Source: Actinomadura opuntiae (GTDB taxonomy: Bacteria; Actinomycetota; Actinomycetes; Streptosporangiales; Streptosporangiaceae). From it: a DNA stretch of 64,000 bases. The position numbers and the translations under genes are program-made. The stretch covers positions 1 to 64,000 of the forward strand of contig NZ_JASNWF010000004.1 in assembly GCF_030283205.1 (NCBI RefSeq). The letters run 5' to 3'. Position 1 is the stretch's first letter; every line of letters starts with the position of its first letter. The notes beneath the pieces were generated by a model. That model was not told where the DNA came from. It worked only from the letters and a program-made list of their open reading frames with translations, and ran no database searches. Of the stretch, positions 37,939-49,236 are shown piece by piece.

Positions 37939-39304
37939 CCGCGCGGACGATCGTCGGGCCGCCGGGCGGGCTGTCGACGATCAGCATGCCGTCGATGGTG
38001 GCGGCCCGGTCGGCCAGCCCGGACAGCCCGCCGCCCGGCCGCGCCTCCGCCCCGCCGACGCCGTTGTCGGTCACCTCGACGACCACCCAGCGGTCCTCGC
38101 GGGCGACCCGGACCGTCGCGCGGGTCGCCCGCGCGTACTTGGCGACGTTCGCCAGCGCCTCGGCGACGATGAAGTAGGCGATGCTCTCCACCGCGGCCGG
38201 CGGGCGCTCGGGCAGGTCGACGTCCACCTCGACGGGGACCGGGGCGCGGCCGGCCAGCCCGGACAGCGCCGGGTCCAGGCCGCGGTCGGTGAGGATCGCC
38301 GGGTAGATGCCGCGGGCCAGGTCGCGCAGCTCGGTGATGGCCTCCCGGGTGCCCGCGTGCGCCTGCTCGATCAGCGCCCGCGCGCCCTCGGGGTCCGCGT
38401 CGAGCTTCGCGCGGGCCCGGCCGATGTCCATCGCGACGGCCAGCAGCCGCTGCTGCGCGCCGTCGTGCAGGTCCCGCTCGATGCGGCGGCGCTCGAACTC
38501 CGCCGCGTCCACGCCGCGCGCCCGGCTGGCCCGCAGGTGCGCCGTCCGCTCCCGCAGCTCCAGGTTCTCGGCCTGGGACGCGTTCGGGCCGAGCATCAGC
38601 CGCGCCCACGCCGCGTGGCCGATCGCCATCGACCGGGTCGCGTACATCGCCGGGACGAGCACGAGCAGCCCCGCCGCCGTCACCGGGATCGCCTCGGCCG
38701 GGTTGCCGGACCAGTACGTCACCCAGCCGAGGTTGATCTCCATGCCGCCGCCGAACAGCACGATCAGCGGCATGAACAGCAGCGTCCCCGTCAGCGCCCA
38801 CACGAAGGCCGACACGACGAACTCCACCATCGTGAGGGGGAACAGCAGCCCGAGGTAGACCAGGTCCTTCCAGGTGGCGGGGTCGGCGGCCATCGCCCGC
38901 AGCCGGGAGAACGGGTTGCGGCCCTCGGGCGGCCGGCGGTACGGGTCGGGGACGGCGACGCCGAACGCCGCCCGGACGAGCCGCCGCTCCAGCCGCGCGC
39001 CGAACCGCCACGCCACCATCAGCAGCGCCAGCAGCGGGAACCCCACCCAGATGATCAGCGTGCTGATCGACAGCGCGAGCCCGACCACCAGCACCACGAA
39101 CCAGCCGAGCCCGAACGCGAGGCTCACCGCCAGGTACAGCGCGGAACGCCAGGTCAGCGAGGAGCGTGCCATCGCGACCGGGTGCCAGGAGGCGTCCGCG
39201 ACCGGCAGCGGCCCGCCCGCCGCCCGCGTCGCTCCCGCGCCGCCCGCCCCGGCGCGTGCCGGCGGGGCTCCCGCGTCCCCGATGTCCCTGCTCAGCTCGC
39301 CCAC
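37919..39304 (-). CDS. Sensor histidine kinase (NarL-partner type)
   Basis: 461 aa. The N-terminal half is membrane sensor, with about five to six hydrophobic segments in two clusters (ALYLAVSLAFGLGWFVVLVV, LIIWVGFPLLALLMVAW; then FPLTMVEFVVSAFVWALTG). The HisKA_3 box RRIERDLHDGAQQRLLAVAM contains the phospho-His, and the ATPase N-box is EALANVAKYARAT with DNGVGG. The start is GTG 39304 with GGAGGG upstream. It forms an operon with the response regulator, inserted between rho and rpmE. Confidence 0.92.
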   Translation of the reverse strand: MGELSRDIGDAGAPPARAGAGGAGATRAAGGPLPVADASWHPVAMARSSLTWRSALYLAVSLAFGLGWFVVLVVGLALSISTLIIWVGFPLLALLMVAWRFGARLERRLVRAAFGVAVPDPYRRPPEGRNPFSRLRAMAADPATWKDLVYLGLLFPLTMVEFVVSAFVWALTGTLLFMPLIVLFGGGMEINLGWVTYWSGNPAEAIPVTAAGLLVLVPAMYATRSMAIGHAAWARLMLGPNASQAENLELRERTAHLRASRARGVDAAEFERRRIERDLHDGAQQRLLAVAMDIGRARAKLDADPEGARALIEQAHAGTREAITELRDLARGIYPAILTDRGLDPALSGLAGRAPVPVEVDVDLPERPPAAVESIAYFIVAEALANVAKYARATRATVRVAREDRWVVVEVTDNGVGGAEARPGGGLSGLADRAATIDGMLIVDSPPGGPTIVRADLPCTW

Positions 39305-39389
39305 GTCGTCCCTCCGCGCCCGTTCCAACCTACGGTGCAAGCCTGCCTTCCGGGACGCCCGGCCACCATGCAGGCCCCCGCCCGAACGG

Positions 39390-39407
39390 GGTGGGGCTAA
39401 CCCCACC
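39390..39407. promoter_or_regulatory. Palindrome upstream of kinase operon
   Basis: On the minus strand this is GGTGGGGTTAGCCCCACC, identical to the core at 19469-19486. The possible -10 region GGCAGGCT lies 60 bp downstream (plus-strand 39340-39347). Confidence 0.6.
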
Positions 39408-39439
39408 ATCGGCCGTCCGGGAAACGGCCCGGACACGCC

Positions 39440-39474
39440 GAACGCCCCCGCCCGGGATCCGGACGGGGGCGTTC
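39440..39474 (-). terminator. rho hairpin terminator
   Basis: GAACGCCCCCG (39440-39450) pairs perfectly with CGGGGGCGTTC (39464-39474), 25 bp after the rho stop codon. Confidence 0.65.
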
Positions 39475-39499
39475 ACAGCGCGTTCTGCGGCGCGTGCGG

Positions 39500-41620
<2,121 letters not shown>

Positions 41621-42084
41621 TAAGGGTCCTTCCCAGGGAGCGGGCGTCGGCCGGCGATCGGCCGGTCAACCCGGTAATACGGCCCGGCGGGGGCGCCGAG
41701 TCGGGCTCCGCTGATCACGATGGGGCCGGGATCGGCGATGTTCTGGGCACAGCCAGATGGTGGTCGGGACGGTTCGCTCGCACGTGTCCCCGTCACCGCC
41801 ACGTCCGAAGTTTCGCTGGAATGCCTGACAACGGAATGTCACGGTGTCGGGGAGCCTGGTACGCGGGACCGACACGGCCGGAGGGCCGGACAGGCGACGC
41901 GCGGCTGACGAGCACGCTGCCCCGAACGGGGCATCTGGTGCGGCAATCAGCCTAACATCACCAGGGCACACTGCTATTCCCCAGAGGTCGATGTCTTCGC
42001 ATTTTACCTAGGTCGATCTTGCGGGGACCGGCACCGGCCGGAGCGTCGCGGCGATCCCGGCTGCGGCCCCCGCACGGTGGCGCG
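41621..42084 (-). promoter_or_regulatory. rho leader region with possible upstream ORF
   Basis: The 464 bp between thrB and rho hold no established gene. On the minus strand a 60-codon frame opens at GTG 41802 (MAVTGTRASEPSRPP) and ends in TAG at 41620-41622, overlapping the rho GTG as TAGTG. Its codon usage is weak, so it may be chance, or a leader peptide coupled to rho. Long 5' leaders with Rho autoregulation are known for rho genes in other bacteria. Confidence 0.35.
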
Positions 42085-43056
42085 TCACGTCCGGCGGTCG
42101 GGTCCACCGGTCAGGACGCGGGCACCGAGAGTCGCGACGTCCAACGGGTGTTCGTGCCACCCATTACCCACTCGCAGAGCCATCGAATCAACTCGCGATG
42201 CGGTTGTGAAGGCCAGGACAGTGGGACCCGCGCCGGAAATCACCGCCGGCACTCCGGCCGCGCGGAGCCGGTCGAGGAGTTGCGCCGACTCCGGCATCGC
42301 GGGCGCGCGGTAATCCTGGTGGAGCCGGTCCTGCGTGGCGTCCAGCAGCACCCCGGCGCCGAGCCCGTCGCGGAGCGCGGCGACGAGCAGCGCGGCCCGT
42401 CCCGCGTTGGCCGCGGCGTCGGCGTGCGGGACGGCGTCCGGCAGCAGCCCGCGCGCCCGCTCGGTCGCCAGGCGCTGCTCGGGCACGAACACCACGACCT
42501 GCCTGACCTGCGGTTCCAGCCGGACGAGGCGCGCGCCGTCCGGGGTCGTCCAGGCGATGGTGAGGCCGCCCGCCAGGCACGGCGCGACGTTGTCGGGATG
42601 CCCCTCGATGTCGGTCGCGAGGCGCAGCGCGGCGGCGTCGTCCATCAGGTCGCCGTGCGGGTGCAGCGCGCGCGCCGCGACGATCCCCGCGACGATCGCG
42701 GCCGACGACGAGCCGAGCCCGCGGCTGTGCGGGATGCGGTTGCGGCACCGCAGCCGGATGCCCTTCGGCTGCCCGGACGGTTGGCCGGGTCCGGCCGCGG
42801 CGAGGTCGTCGAGCGCGTCGAAGGCCCGCCGCAGCACCTTCACGATCAGGTGCCGCTCGCCGCGGTCGGCGACCTCGGCGCCCTCCCCGTCCACCTCGAT
42901 GGACACCCCGTCGCCGGCCAGCGTCACCTCGACGTCGTCGTGCAGCGACAGCGCGAGGCCGAGCGAGTCGAACCCCGGCCCCAGGTTGGCGCTCGTCGCC
43001 GGCGTCCGCACCAGCACGGACTTCTCCGGCCGGTTCCCCGGTTCTGCAGGGCCCAT
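42085..43056 (-). CDS. thrB: Homoserine kinase
   Basis: Phosphorylates homoserine for threonine synthesis; GHMP kinase family, 323 aa. The ATP-binding PHSRGLGSSSAAIVAGI, N-terminal VRTPATSANLGPGFDSLGLAL and C-terminal AVISGAGPTVLAF are present. The ATG at 43056 overlaps the thrC stop by one base (TGATG). It is the last gene of the nrtL-lysA-hom-thrC-thrB operon. Confidence 0.96.
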   Translation of the reverse strand: MGPAEPGNRPEKSVLVRTPATSANLGPGFDSLGLALSLHDDVEVTLAGDGVSIEVDGEGAEVADRGERHLIVKVLRRAFDALDDLAAAGPGQPSGQPKGIRLRCRNRIPHSRGLGSSSAAIVAGIVAARALHPHGDLMDDAAALRLATDIEGHPDNVAPCLAGGLTIAWTTPDGARLVRLEPQVRQVVVFVPEQRLATERARGLLPDAVPHADAAANAGRAALLVAALRDGLGAGVLLDATQDRLHQDYRAPAMPESAQLLDRLRAAGVPAVISGAGPTVLAFTTASRVDSMALRVGNGWHEHPLDVATLGARVLTGGPDRRT

Positions 43057-44123
43057 CAGGTGAGGCCGAGCGCGGAGGCCGCCTCGTGGGCGTCGACGCG
43101 GACGACGGTCGGGGCCGGCGCGCCGGAGATCGCCCAGTCGGGGTCCTTGAGGCCGTTGCCCGTCACCGTGCAGACGACCTTCGAGCCGGGCTTCACCACG
43201 CCCTGGCCCGCGGCCTGCAGCAGCCCCGCCACGCTCGCCGCCGACGCCGGCTCCACGAACACGCCCTCTTCCCTGGCGAGCATCCGGTAGGCGGCCAGGA
43301 TCTGCCGGTCGGTGACCGAGTCGATCGCGCCGCCGGACTCGTCGCGCGCGGCGATCGCGAGGTCCCACGACGCGGGGTTGCCGATCCGGATCGCGGTCGC
43401 GATCGTCTGCGGCTTCAGCACCGGCTCGCCCTTGACGAACGGCGCCGCGCCGCTGGCCTGGAAGCCCAGCATGCGGGGCGTCCCCGCGGCCGCCCCGTCG
43501 GCGGCGTACTCCTTGTAGCCCATCCAGTACGCCGAGATGTTGCCGGCGTTGCCGACGGGCAGGCAGTGCACGTCCGGCGCGTCGCCGAGCGTGTCCACGA
43601 TCTCGAACGCGGCGGTCTTCTGGCCCTGCAGCCGGTACTTGTTGACCGAGTTGACCAGCGCCACCGGGTAGTCGACCGACAGCTTGCGGGCCAGCTCCAG
43701 GCAGTCGTCGAAGTTGCCGTCGACCTGCAGCAGCCGCGCGCCGTGCACCAGCGCCTGCGCCAGCTTCCCCATCGCGATCTTGCCGTTGGGGACGAGCACC
43801 GCGCACGTCATCCCGGCCCGCACCGCGTACGCGGCGGCCGACGCGGAGGTGTTGCCGGTGGAGGCGCAGATGACCGCCTTGGCGCCGTCCTCGGCCGCCT
43901 TGCTGATCGCCATCGTCATCCCGCGGTCCTTGAACGAACCGGTCGGGTTGAGGCCCTCGACCTTCAGGTGCACCTCGCAGCCGGTCAGCTGGGAGATCCG
44001 GACGGCCGGCACCAGCGGCGTGCCGCCCTCCAGCAGCGTCACCACGGGCGTCGCGTCCGTCACCGGAAGCCGGTCGCGGTATTCCTCGATGAGGCCGCGC
44101 CACACGCGGGCGTTCCCGTTCAC
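43056..44123 (-). CDS. thrC: Threonine synthase
   Basis: PLP enzyme converting O-phosphohomoserine to threonine, 355 aa. The PLP lysine is in [12 protein letters not shown], and the phosphate cup is around [13 protein letters not shown]. The start is GTG 44123 with GAGGAG upstream. It sits between hom and thrB, as in other actinobacteria. Confidence 0.96.
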   Translation of the reverse strand: MNGNARVWRGLIEEYRDRLPVTDATPVVTLLEGGTPLVPAVRISQLTGCEVHLKVEGLNPTGSFKDRGMTMAISKAAEDGAKAVICASTGNTSASAAAYAVRAGMTCAVLVPNGKIAMGKLAQALVHGARLLQVDGNFDDCLELARKLSVDYPVALVNSVNKYRLQGQKTAAFEIVDTLGDAPDVHCLPVGNAGNISAYWMGYKEYAADGAAAGTPRMLGFQASGAAPFVKGEPVLKPQTIATAIRIGNPASWDLAIAARDESGGAIDSVTDRQILAAYRMLAREEGVFVEPASAASVAGLLQAAGQGVVKPGSKVVCTVTGNGLKDPDWAISGAPAPTVVRVDAHEAASALGLT

Positions 44124-44176
44124 GTCAGTGTCTCCTCGGCTGACCTGCGGATGTGGACCCGGATTCTACCGGGGTC

Positions 44177-45490
44177 TCACTCCTCGCCCTCGACGCGCAT
44201 GACGCTGGCGACCTCGCGGACGCTGTCCAGCCCCCGCAGGCCCTCCACCACCGCCGACAGCGCGGCGTCCGGCGCCCGGTGCGTCACCACCACGAGCTGC
44301 GCCTCCTCGCCCAGCCCCACCTGCCGGACGGCCTGGATCGACACCTCGTGCCGGGCGAACTCCTCGGCGACGGTGGCGAGCACGCCCGCCTCGTCGGTCA
44401 CGTCCAGGTGGATGTAGTAGCGCGTCACGGTCTCGCCCATGGGCAGCACCGGGAGCTTGGCGTAGGTCACCTCGACCGGGCCGGGCGTGCCGCCGACCAC
44501 GTTGCGCGCCACCGCGACCAGGTCGCCGAGCACCGCCGACGCCGTCGGGGCGCCGCCCGCACCCGCGCCGTAGAACATCAGCGACCCCGCCGACTCGGCC
44601 TCCACGAACACCGCGTTGTAGGCCTCGCGGACGCTGGCCAGCGGATGCGTCCGCGGGATCATCGCCGGGTACACGCGCACCGACACCCCGCGCCCGTTCC
44701 GCCCGTCCAGCGACGGGACGCGCTCGCAGATCGCCAGCAGCTTGACCACGCAGTCCATGCCCTTGGCGTCCGCGACGTCCGCCGCGGACACCTCGGTGAT
44801 GCCCTCCCGGTGCACGTCCGCCGCCGTCACCGGGGTGTGGAACGCCAGCTGCGCCAGGATCGCCGCCTTCGCCGCCGCGTCGAAGCCCTCGACGTCCGCC
44901 GTCGGGTCCGCCTCGGCGTACCCGAGCGCCTGCGCCTCCTCCAGCGCCTCGTTGAAGCCGGCGCCGGCGGAGTCCATCTGGTCGAGGATGTAGTTCGTCG
45001 TGCCGTTGACGATGCCGAGGACCCGGTGCACGTGGTCGCCGACCAGCGACTCCCGCAGCGGCCGCAGCAGCGGGATCGCGCCCGCCACCGACGCCTCGTA
45101 GTACAGGTCCGCGCCGTACTCGCGGGCCGCGGCGAACAGCGTCGCCCCGTCCTCGGCCAGCAGCGCCTTGTTCGCGGTGACGACCGACTTGCCGGACTTC
45201 ATCGCCTCCAGCATCAGCGTCCTGGCCGGCTCGATCCCGCCGATGACCTCGACGACGATGTCCACGTCGTCCCGCGTGACCAGCGCCTGCGCGTCCGTGG
45301 TGACCAGCCGCGGGTCGACGCCCGCGCGCACCCGCTCGGGCCGCCGCACCGCGATCCCGGCCAGCTCCAGCGGCGTCCCCACCCGCGCGGCGAGGTCGTC
45401 GGCCTGCTCGTTCAGCAGCCGGACGACCTCGCTGCCGACGACGCCGCATCCCAGCAGCGCGACCCGCAGCGGGCCACGTTCGGGTTTCAC
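44177..45490 (-). CDS. hom: Homoserine dehydrogenase
   Basis: Reduces aspartate semialdehyde to homoserine, 437 aa. It has the NAD motif [22 protein letters not shown], the catalytic segment [14 protein letters not shown] and [18 protein letters not shown]-terminal ACT domain (from about residue 355) provides threonine feedback control. GTG 45490 overlaps the lysA stop by 4 bp (GTGA). Confidence 0.96.
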   Translation of the reverse strand: MKPERGPLRVALLGCGVVGSEVVRLLNEQADDLAARVGTPLELAGIAVRRPERVRAGVDPRLVTTDAQALVTRDDVDIVVEVIGGIEPARTLMLEAMKSGKSVVTANKALLAEDGATLFAAAREYGADLYYEASVAGAIPLLRPLRESLVGDHVHRVLGIVNGTTNYILDQMDSAGAGFNEALEEAQALGYAEADPTADVEGFDAAAKAAILAQLAFHTPVTAADVHREGITEVSAADVADAKGMDCVVKLLAICERVPSLDGRNGRGVSVRVYPAMIPRTHPLASVREAYNAVFVEAESAGSLMFYGAGAGGAPTASAVLGDLVAVARNVVGGTPGPVEVTYAKLPVLPMGETVTRYYIHLDVTDEAGVLATVAEEFARHEVSIQAVRQVGLGEEAQLVVVTHRAPDAALSAVVEGLRGLDSVREVASVMRVEGEE

Positions 45491-46884
45491 GCTCGAACCT
45501 CCGCATCCGCGTCCAGCCGCAGCAGGTCCTCGGCGGTCTCCCGGCGGACGATCACGCGCGACCTGCCGTCCTTCACCGCCACCACGGCGGGCTTCGGAAC
45601 GTGGTTGTAGTTACTGGCCATCGAACGACAGTACGCACCGGTCGCGGCGACCGCCACCAGGTCCCCCGCCGCAATATCTTCGGGGAACCACAGGTCCCGC
45701 ACGACGATGTCGCCGCTTTCGCAGTGCTTGCCGACAAGCCTACTGAGCATGGGCGATGCGTCGGACGACCGGCTCGCGAGCGCCCCGGTGTACTCCGCGC
45801 CGTACAGGGCGGTGCGCAGGTTGTCGCTCATCCCGCCGTCCACCGACACGTACGTCCGCAGCCCCTCGACGTCCTTCACGGTGCCGACCTCGTACAGCGT
45901 CACGCCGCCCGGACCGATGATCGCCCGGCCCGGCTCCACGGTCAGCCGCGGCATCGCCAGCCCGTACGCGCGGCACTCGTGCGCCACGATCTCCCGCAGG
46001 CCGTCCGCCATCGACTTCGGGTCGTGCGGCTCCTCCCCCGGCAGGTACGCGATCCCGTACCCGCCGCCGAGGTCCAGCTCCGGCAGCTCGATCCCGTGCT
46101 CGTCGCGGATCGCCACCAGCAGCTCTGCCAGCCGGTGCGCCGCGACCTCGAACCCGTCCACGTCGAAGATCTGCGACCCGATGTGGCTGTGCAGCCCGAC
46201 CAGCTCCAGCTGCTTGAGCGCCAGCACCCGCCGCACCGCCTCCAGCGCGGCCCCGGAACCGCGGGAGAACCCGAACTTCTGGTCGTCGTGCGCGGTCGCG
46301 ATGAACTCGTGCGTGTGCGCCTCGACGCCCGTCGTGACCCGCACCATCACCTTCGGCCGGACGCCCTTCTCCTGCGCCAGGTACCCCAGCCGCGCGATCT
46401 CCTCGAACGAGTCGAGCACGATCCGGCCGACGCCCACCTCGAGGGCCTTCGCCAGCTCCCAGGACGACTTGTTGCTCCCGTGCAGCGTGATCCGCTCCGT
46501 CGGGAAGCCCGCCGCCAGCGCGACGGCCAGCTCGCCGCCGCTGCACACGTCCAGCCCGAGGCCCTCCTCGTTCAGCCACCGCGCCACCGCCGTGCACAGG
46601 AACGCCTTGCCCGCGTAATGCACGTCACCGTCGTGGAACGCCGCCGCGTACTCCCTCGCCCGGGACCGCACGTCCTCCTCGTCGTAGACGTACAGGGGCG
46701 TCCCGTACTCCTTCGCCAGATCCCGCACGTCGACGCCGCCGATCGTCAGCGCGCCGTCCTCCCGCGTCGCGCCGCGCGGCCACACGTGCGGGTCCAGGGC
46801 GTTCAGGTCGTCCGCCGGCCCCGCAGGGTGGTCTTCGGGCAGGACGTCGGCGTGCCGGGGCCCGGCAGGGTGAACTCGACTCAT
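45487..46884 (-). CDS. lysA: Diaminopimelate decarboxylase
   Basis: Last step of lysine synthesis, 465 aa, fold-III PLP enzyme. PLP Lys93 (HYAGKAFLC), [10 protein letters not shown], the glycine-rich [21 protein letters not shown] and CESGD are present. It overlaps both neighbours by 4 bp (ATGA with nrtL, GTGA with hom), so translation is probably coupled along the operon. Confidence 0.96.
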   Translation of the reverse strand: MSRVHPAGPRHADVLPEDHPAGPADDLNALDPHVWPRGATREDGALTIGGVDVRDLAKEYGTPLYVYDEEDVRSRAREYAAAFHDGDVHYAGKAFLCTAVARWLNEEGLGLDVCSGGELAVALAAGFPTERITLHGSNKSSWELAKALEVGVGRIVLDSFEEIARLGYLAQEKGVRPKVMVRVTTGVEAHTHEFIATAHDDQKFGFSRGSGAALEAVRRVLALKQLELVGLHSHIGSQIFDVDGFEVAAHRLAELLVAIRDEHGIELPELDLGGGYGIAYLPGEEPHDPKSMADGLREIVAHECRAYGLAMPRLTVEPGRAIIGPGGVTLYEVGTVKDVEGLRTYVSVDGGMSDNLRTALYGAEYTGALASRSSDASPMLSRLVGKHCESGDIVVRDLWFPEDIAAGDLVAVAATGAYCRSMASNYNHVPKPAVVAVKDGRSRVIVRRETAEDLLRLDADAEVRA

Positions 46885-47576
46885 ATCCGCTCTCTTGGGG
46901 TCTCACCGATCATCTTCAGGCCGTTGCCGAGGGCGATGCGCACGGCCCGCGCCAGCCCGGCGCGTCCCGCGTGCACCGCCCCGGGTTTCTCGTCCCCCGC
47001 CGGCACGGCCGGGCACCGCTCGTGGACGTCGTGGTACGCCCCGGCCACCCTCTCCAAGCAGAACGCCAGCGGCCTCGCGTCGCCTTCCCGCTCCGCCTGC
47101 CTCGCCCGCCCGGGCACCTCGCCCAGCACCCCCACCAGCCGCAGCTCCGCGGGCTCGGGGTTTTGCAGATCCCCGTTCCCCACCCCGAGATCCTGAGCCC
47201 ACCGCCCCGTCCAGCACGCCCGCGCATACGCGTACCGCACCGAGAAACCGGGATTCTCGAAGGTCCTGGGCCGGTCGTCCCACCCGAACCGCGGAACCCT
47301 CGCCGCCCCGTACGCCGGATCCCGCAGGATGCCGCTCACCACGTCCGCCGCCGGCACCTCGACCCGCACGAACCCGCGTCCGCTGACGGACCCGCCGACC
47401 CTCGCCGCGATCGCCTCGGGCTCCACACCCAGCACCAGCGCCACCGGGCTCTCGAAGACCCCGGCCCCGCACGCGAGAACGAGCACCTCGTCGGGCACCG
47501 CGACGTCCAGCCCACCCTCACCGACGGCGTCGCGCGCCGCCGCCACCAGGGCATCGCTCACCTCGGCCGGAGTCAC
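46881..47576 (-). CDS. nrtL: ArgS-related anticodon-binding (DALR) protein, NrtL-like
   Basis: 231 aa. The C-terminal half ([57 protein letters not shown]) matches the DALR anticodon-binding domain of arginyl-tRNA synthetase; the catalytic Rossmann domain with HIGH and KMSKS is absent. It sits where full argS stands in mycobacteria (before lysA). The stand-alone form is known in streptomycetes as NrtL; its function is unclear. GTG 47576 is 7 nt after TAGTCT, so the operon mRNA may be leaderless. Confidence 0.8.
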   Translation of the reverse strand: MTPAEVSDALVAAARDAVGEGGLDVAVPDEVLVLACGAGVFESPVALVLGVEPEAIAARVGGSVSGRGFVRVEVPAADVVSGILRDPAYGAARVPRFGWDDRPRTFENPGFSVRYAYARACWTGRWAQDLGVGNGDLQNPEPAELRLVGVLGEVPGRARQAEREGDARPLAFCLERVAGAYHDVHERCPAVPAGDEKPGAVHAGRAGLARAVRIALGNGLKMIGETPRERI

Positions 47577-47583
47577 CCTGGTG

Positions 47584-47589
47584 AGACTA
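47584..47589 (-). promoter_or_regulatory. Leaderless -10 box of the lysA-thr operon
   Basis: TAGTCT on the minus strand, 7 nt before GTG 47576. No -35 of note and no Shine-Dalgarno. Confidence 0.5.
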
Positions 47590-47597
47590 TCCGACCA

Positions 47598-47981
47598 CTA
47601 TCTGGACACCGCAGCGAGTTTCCGCACCGTCTGGATCAGCTGGTTCGGGTCGAACGGCTTGGTCACGTACGCGTCCACGCCGATCTCGTGCCCGCGCCGC
47701 ACGTCGTGCTCCTGCGCCCGCGCCGTGATCATCACCACCCGGATGTGCGCCGTCCCCGGGTCCTCGCGCAGCTTGATCGCGGTCACCCACCCGTCCAGCC
47801 GCGGCATCATCACGTCCAGCGTGATCACGTCGGGCCGTGCCTCGGCCACCTTCTCCAGGCAGTCCTGACCGTCCACCGCGGTCGACACCTCGAACCCCTC
47901 CAGCTGCAGGTTCACGGCGATGAGCTGCCGGATGACCTCGTCGTCGTCGACGACCAGCACGCGTCCCAGTGGCTCGGTCAC
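47598..47981 (-). CDS. Single-domain response regulator
   Basis: 127 aa receiver-only protein: acidic DDD at 12-14, phospho-acceptor Asp56 (VITLDVMMPRLDG) and Lys in AYVTKPFDPNQ. There is no output domain, so it works through protein contacts. No kinase is adjacent. I start at GTG 47981 (M-TEPLGRVLVVDDD); TAACTT (47989-47994) is 7 nt upstream, again a leaderless layout. The longer frame upstream runs into the promoter. Confidence 0.88.
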   Translation of the reverse strand: MTEPLGRVLVVDDDEVIRQLIAVNLQLEGFEVSTAVDGQDCLEKVAEARPDVITLDVMMPRLDGWVTAIKLREDPGTAHIRVVMITARAQEHDVRRGHEIGVDAYVTKPFDPNQLIQTVRKLAAVSR

Positions 47982-48090
47982 GGCCTCGAAGTTAGTCGAC
48001 TCCTCCCCCGAACGCACGGCGAACGTCCACGTACGCGTCACCCCGCCAACCCTGGTAGCCTTCCACCACGCGCCGCACCGCGACGCAAGG

Positions 48091-48162
48091 GCCCCCTTAG
48101 CTCAGGGGATAGAGCAACGGCCTCCGGAGCCGTGTGCGCAGGTTCGAATCCTGCAGGGGGCA
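48091..48162 (+). tRNA. tRNA-Arg (CCG)
   Basis: A 72-nt cloverleaf: acceptor stem GCCCCCT/AGGGGGC, D-arm TAGCTCAGGGGATAGAGCA, anticodon stem ACGGC/GCCGT with loop CTCCGGA (anticodon CCG), T-arm TGCAGGTTCGAATCCTGCA. CCA is not encoded. Its 3' half is the attachment site of the element that follows. Confidence 0.97.
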
Positions 48163-48164
48163 CC
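48122..48164 (+). repeat. attL, 43-bp core in tRNA-Arg
   Basis: Runs from CTCCGGAG in the anticodon loop to CACC just after the tRNA 3' end; identical to 52103-52145. The tRNA gene stays complete on this side. Confidence 0.85.
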
Positions 48165-48176
48165 CCTAAACGATCA

Positions 48177-48209
48177 GCCGGTTCCCGCGTTTGACCTGCG
48201 GAAACCGGC
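48177..48209. terminator. Hairpin at the left end of the element
   Basis: GCCGGTTCCCGC (48177-48188) pairs with GCGGAAACCGGC (48198-48209) with one mismatch. It replaces the terminator of the tRNA gene, which was displaced by the insertion. Confidence 0.6.
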
Positions 48210-48309
48210 CGTTCTTGTTCACGGGCCATGTGACATCAGATGCCACCACAGGACGCCGTATGCCACAGCGCGTGTTCCATCTGCGTTCCAGCATCGCCGG
48301 GGCCTGCCC

Positions 48310-48774
48310 CTACAGATGCCACCAGCCGGGCTGCCGCCTTCGCTCTCGCCAAACCTGAGCGGCCTGTTCGATCTCGGGCCTGATCTTTCTCGCCAGATGT
48401 TTCACCATCGTCACAGCGTGTCCTAGATCTTCTCTGAGGTTCTCTTCTACGACCGCGGGCTCGTCTTGGGCTTGCTGTAGGGCCTTGTCGGATGCAGCGG
48501 CAAGCCTTCGATGCAGTGATTGGCGAGACACCCCGTAGTAGCTAGCGATCGCGTCCCAAGACATCCCCGCATCCTGCATCAGAGCGCAGGTCAGAGCCTC
48601 TAACCGCAAAAGATCCTTCTGCAGACTCCGAATCACGCCAGCCTCGATAACGATCTCGCCAGGATCCGCTGCCTCGCATGGGTCAGCAACACCTAGGAGG
48701 TAGCTCGCCATGCCGAGTGCTGTCTCAGCTCGCATCAACACCAGGTTTCGGAGTCTCTCGTCACGGCTGGACAT
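48310..48774 (-). CDS. Element-encoded helix-turn-helix protein
   Basis: 154 aa from ATG 48774. A clear HTH reads MSWDAIASYYGVSRQSLHRR at residues 71-90, of the resolvase/sigma-like type that includes WDxIAxxxGVSRQA. The flanks are helical and charged (EENLREDLGHAVTMVKHLAR). It may be an excisionase-like factor or regulator of the element. The frame is open to 48897, but that part runs through a 14-bp hairpin and a perfect palindrome, so I treat it as promoter. No close family recognised. Confidence 0.65.
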   Translation of the reverse strand: MSSRDERLRNLVLMRAETALGMASYLLGVADPCEAADPGEIVIEAGVIRSLQKDLLRLEALTCALMQDAGMSWDAIASYYGVSRQSLHRRLAAASDKALQQAQDEPAVVEENLREDLGHAVTMVKHLARKIRPEIEQAAQVWRERRRQPGWWHL

Positions 48775-48795
48775 ATCACGCAAGCATCGCAGGAC

Positions 48796-48814
48796 TGTCA
48801 GCACACGGCTGACA
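48796..48814. promoter_or_regulatory. Perfect palindrome upstream of HTH gene
   Basis: TGTCAGC (48796-48802), ACACG, GCTGACA (48808-48814), 22 bp before the HTH gene start. A likely operator. Confidence 0.55.
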
Positions 48815-48852
48815 CTTTGAGCGGGTTGATTCGAGACCGTTGAGAACGTAGG

Positions 48853-48886
48853 AGGGCGGTCCCCTGCTGGCACAGGGAACCGCCCT
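48853..48886. other. 14-bp hairpin before small membrane protein gene
   Basis: AGGGCGGTCCCCTG (48853-48866) pairs with CAGGGAACCGCCCT (48873-48886), one mismatch. It lies 23 bp before the ATG at 48910, so it is either a 5'-leader structure or a terminator shielding the gene. Confidence 0.55.
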
Positions 48887-48909
48887 AGAGCCATCAAGTC
48901 TCGGGAGAC

Positions 48910-49140
48910 ATGATGATGCCCTTCGAGGGTAGCGCGCGCGAGATTGACCGGGAGGCACAGGTGGTCGCCTTCACTGTGAACGTCACTTTCGACGCCGAGC
49001 GTGATCGAAAGGCAGCGGCCGACATGCCTGCGGCGCGCTCCGGACGGGCGGCGGCGAAGATAGCTGCCACCGTCGTCGGTGTAGCAACCGTGCTCAGCTC
49101 CGCAGTCGGCCTAGCCCAATGGTTGCACTGGCCTAGCTAG
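48910..49140 (+). CDS. Small C-terminally anchored membrane protein
   Basis: 76 aa. The first half is polar (EIDREAQVVAFTVNVTFDAE) and the C-terminal third is one membrane segment (KIAATVVGVATVLSSAVGLA). GGGAG precedes the ATG triplet at 48910. Function unknown; it is divergent from the HTH gene inside the element and is followed by a strong terminator. Confidence 0.65.
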   Translation: MMMPFEGSAREIDREAQVVAFTVNVTFDAERDRKAAADMPAARSGRAAAKIAATVVGVATVLSSAVGLAQWLHWPS

Positions 49141-49165
49141 GGGCCTCGGGTTTCCGGGTCTGAGA

Positions 49166-49202
49166 CTAGGCGCCGACCCGCACATAGCGGGTCGGCGCCT
49201 AG
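49166..49202. terminator. Perfect 15-bp bidirectional terminator
   Basis: CTAGGCGCCGACCCG (49166-49180), 7-nt loop, CGGGTCGGCGCCTAG (49188-49202). It separates the small membrane protein gene from the convergent integrase gene. Confidence 0.8.
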
Positions 49203-49236
49203 TTCGCCCAACAAGTGCATTCAGCCGACCCACGGC

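Noticed and set aside
42085..44103. 672-codon minus frame covering thrB and much of thrC
   Set aside because: Only the part from ATG 43056 is thrB. The upstream part is thrC read in the wrong frame.
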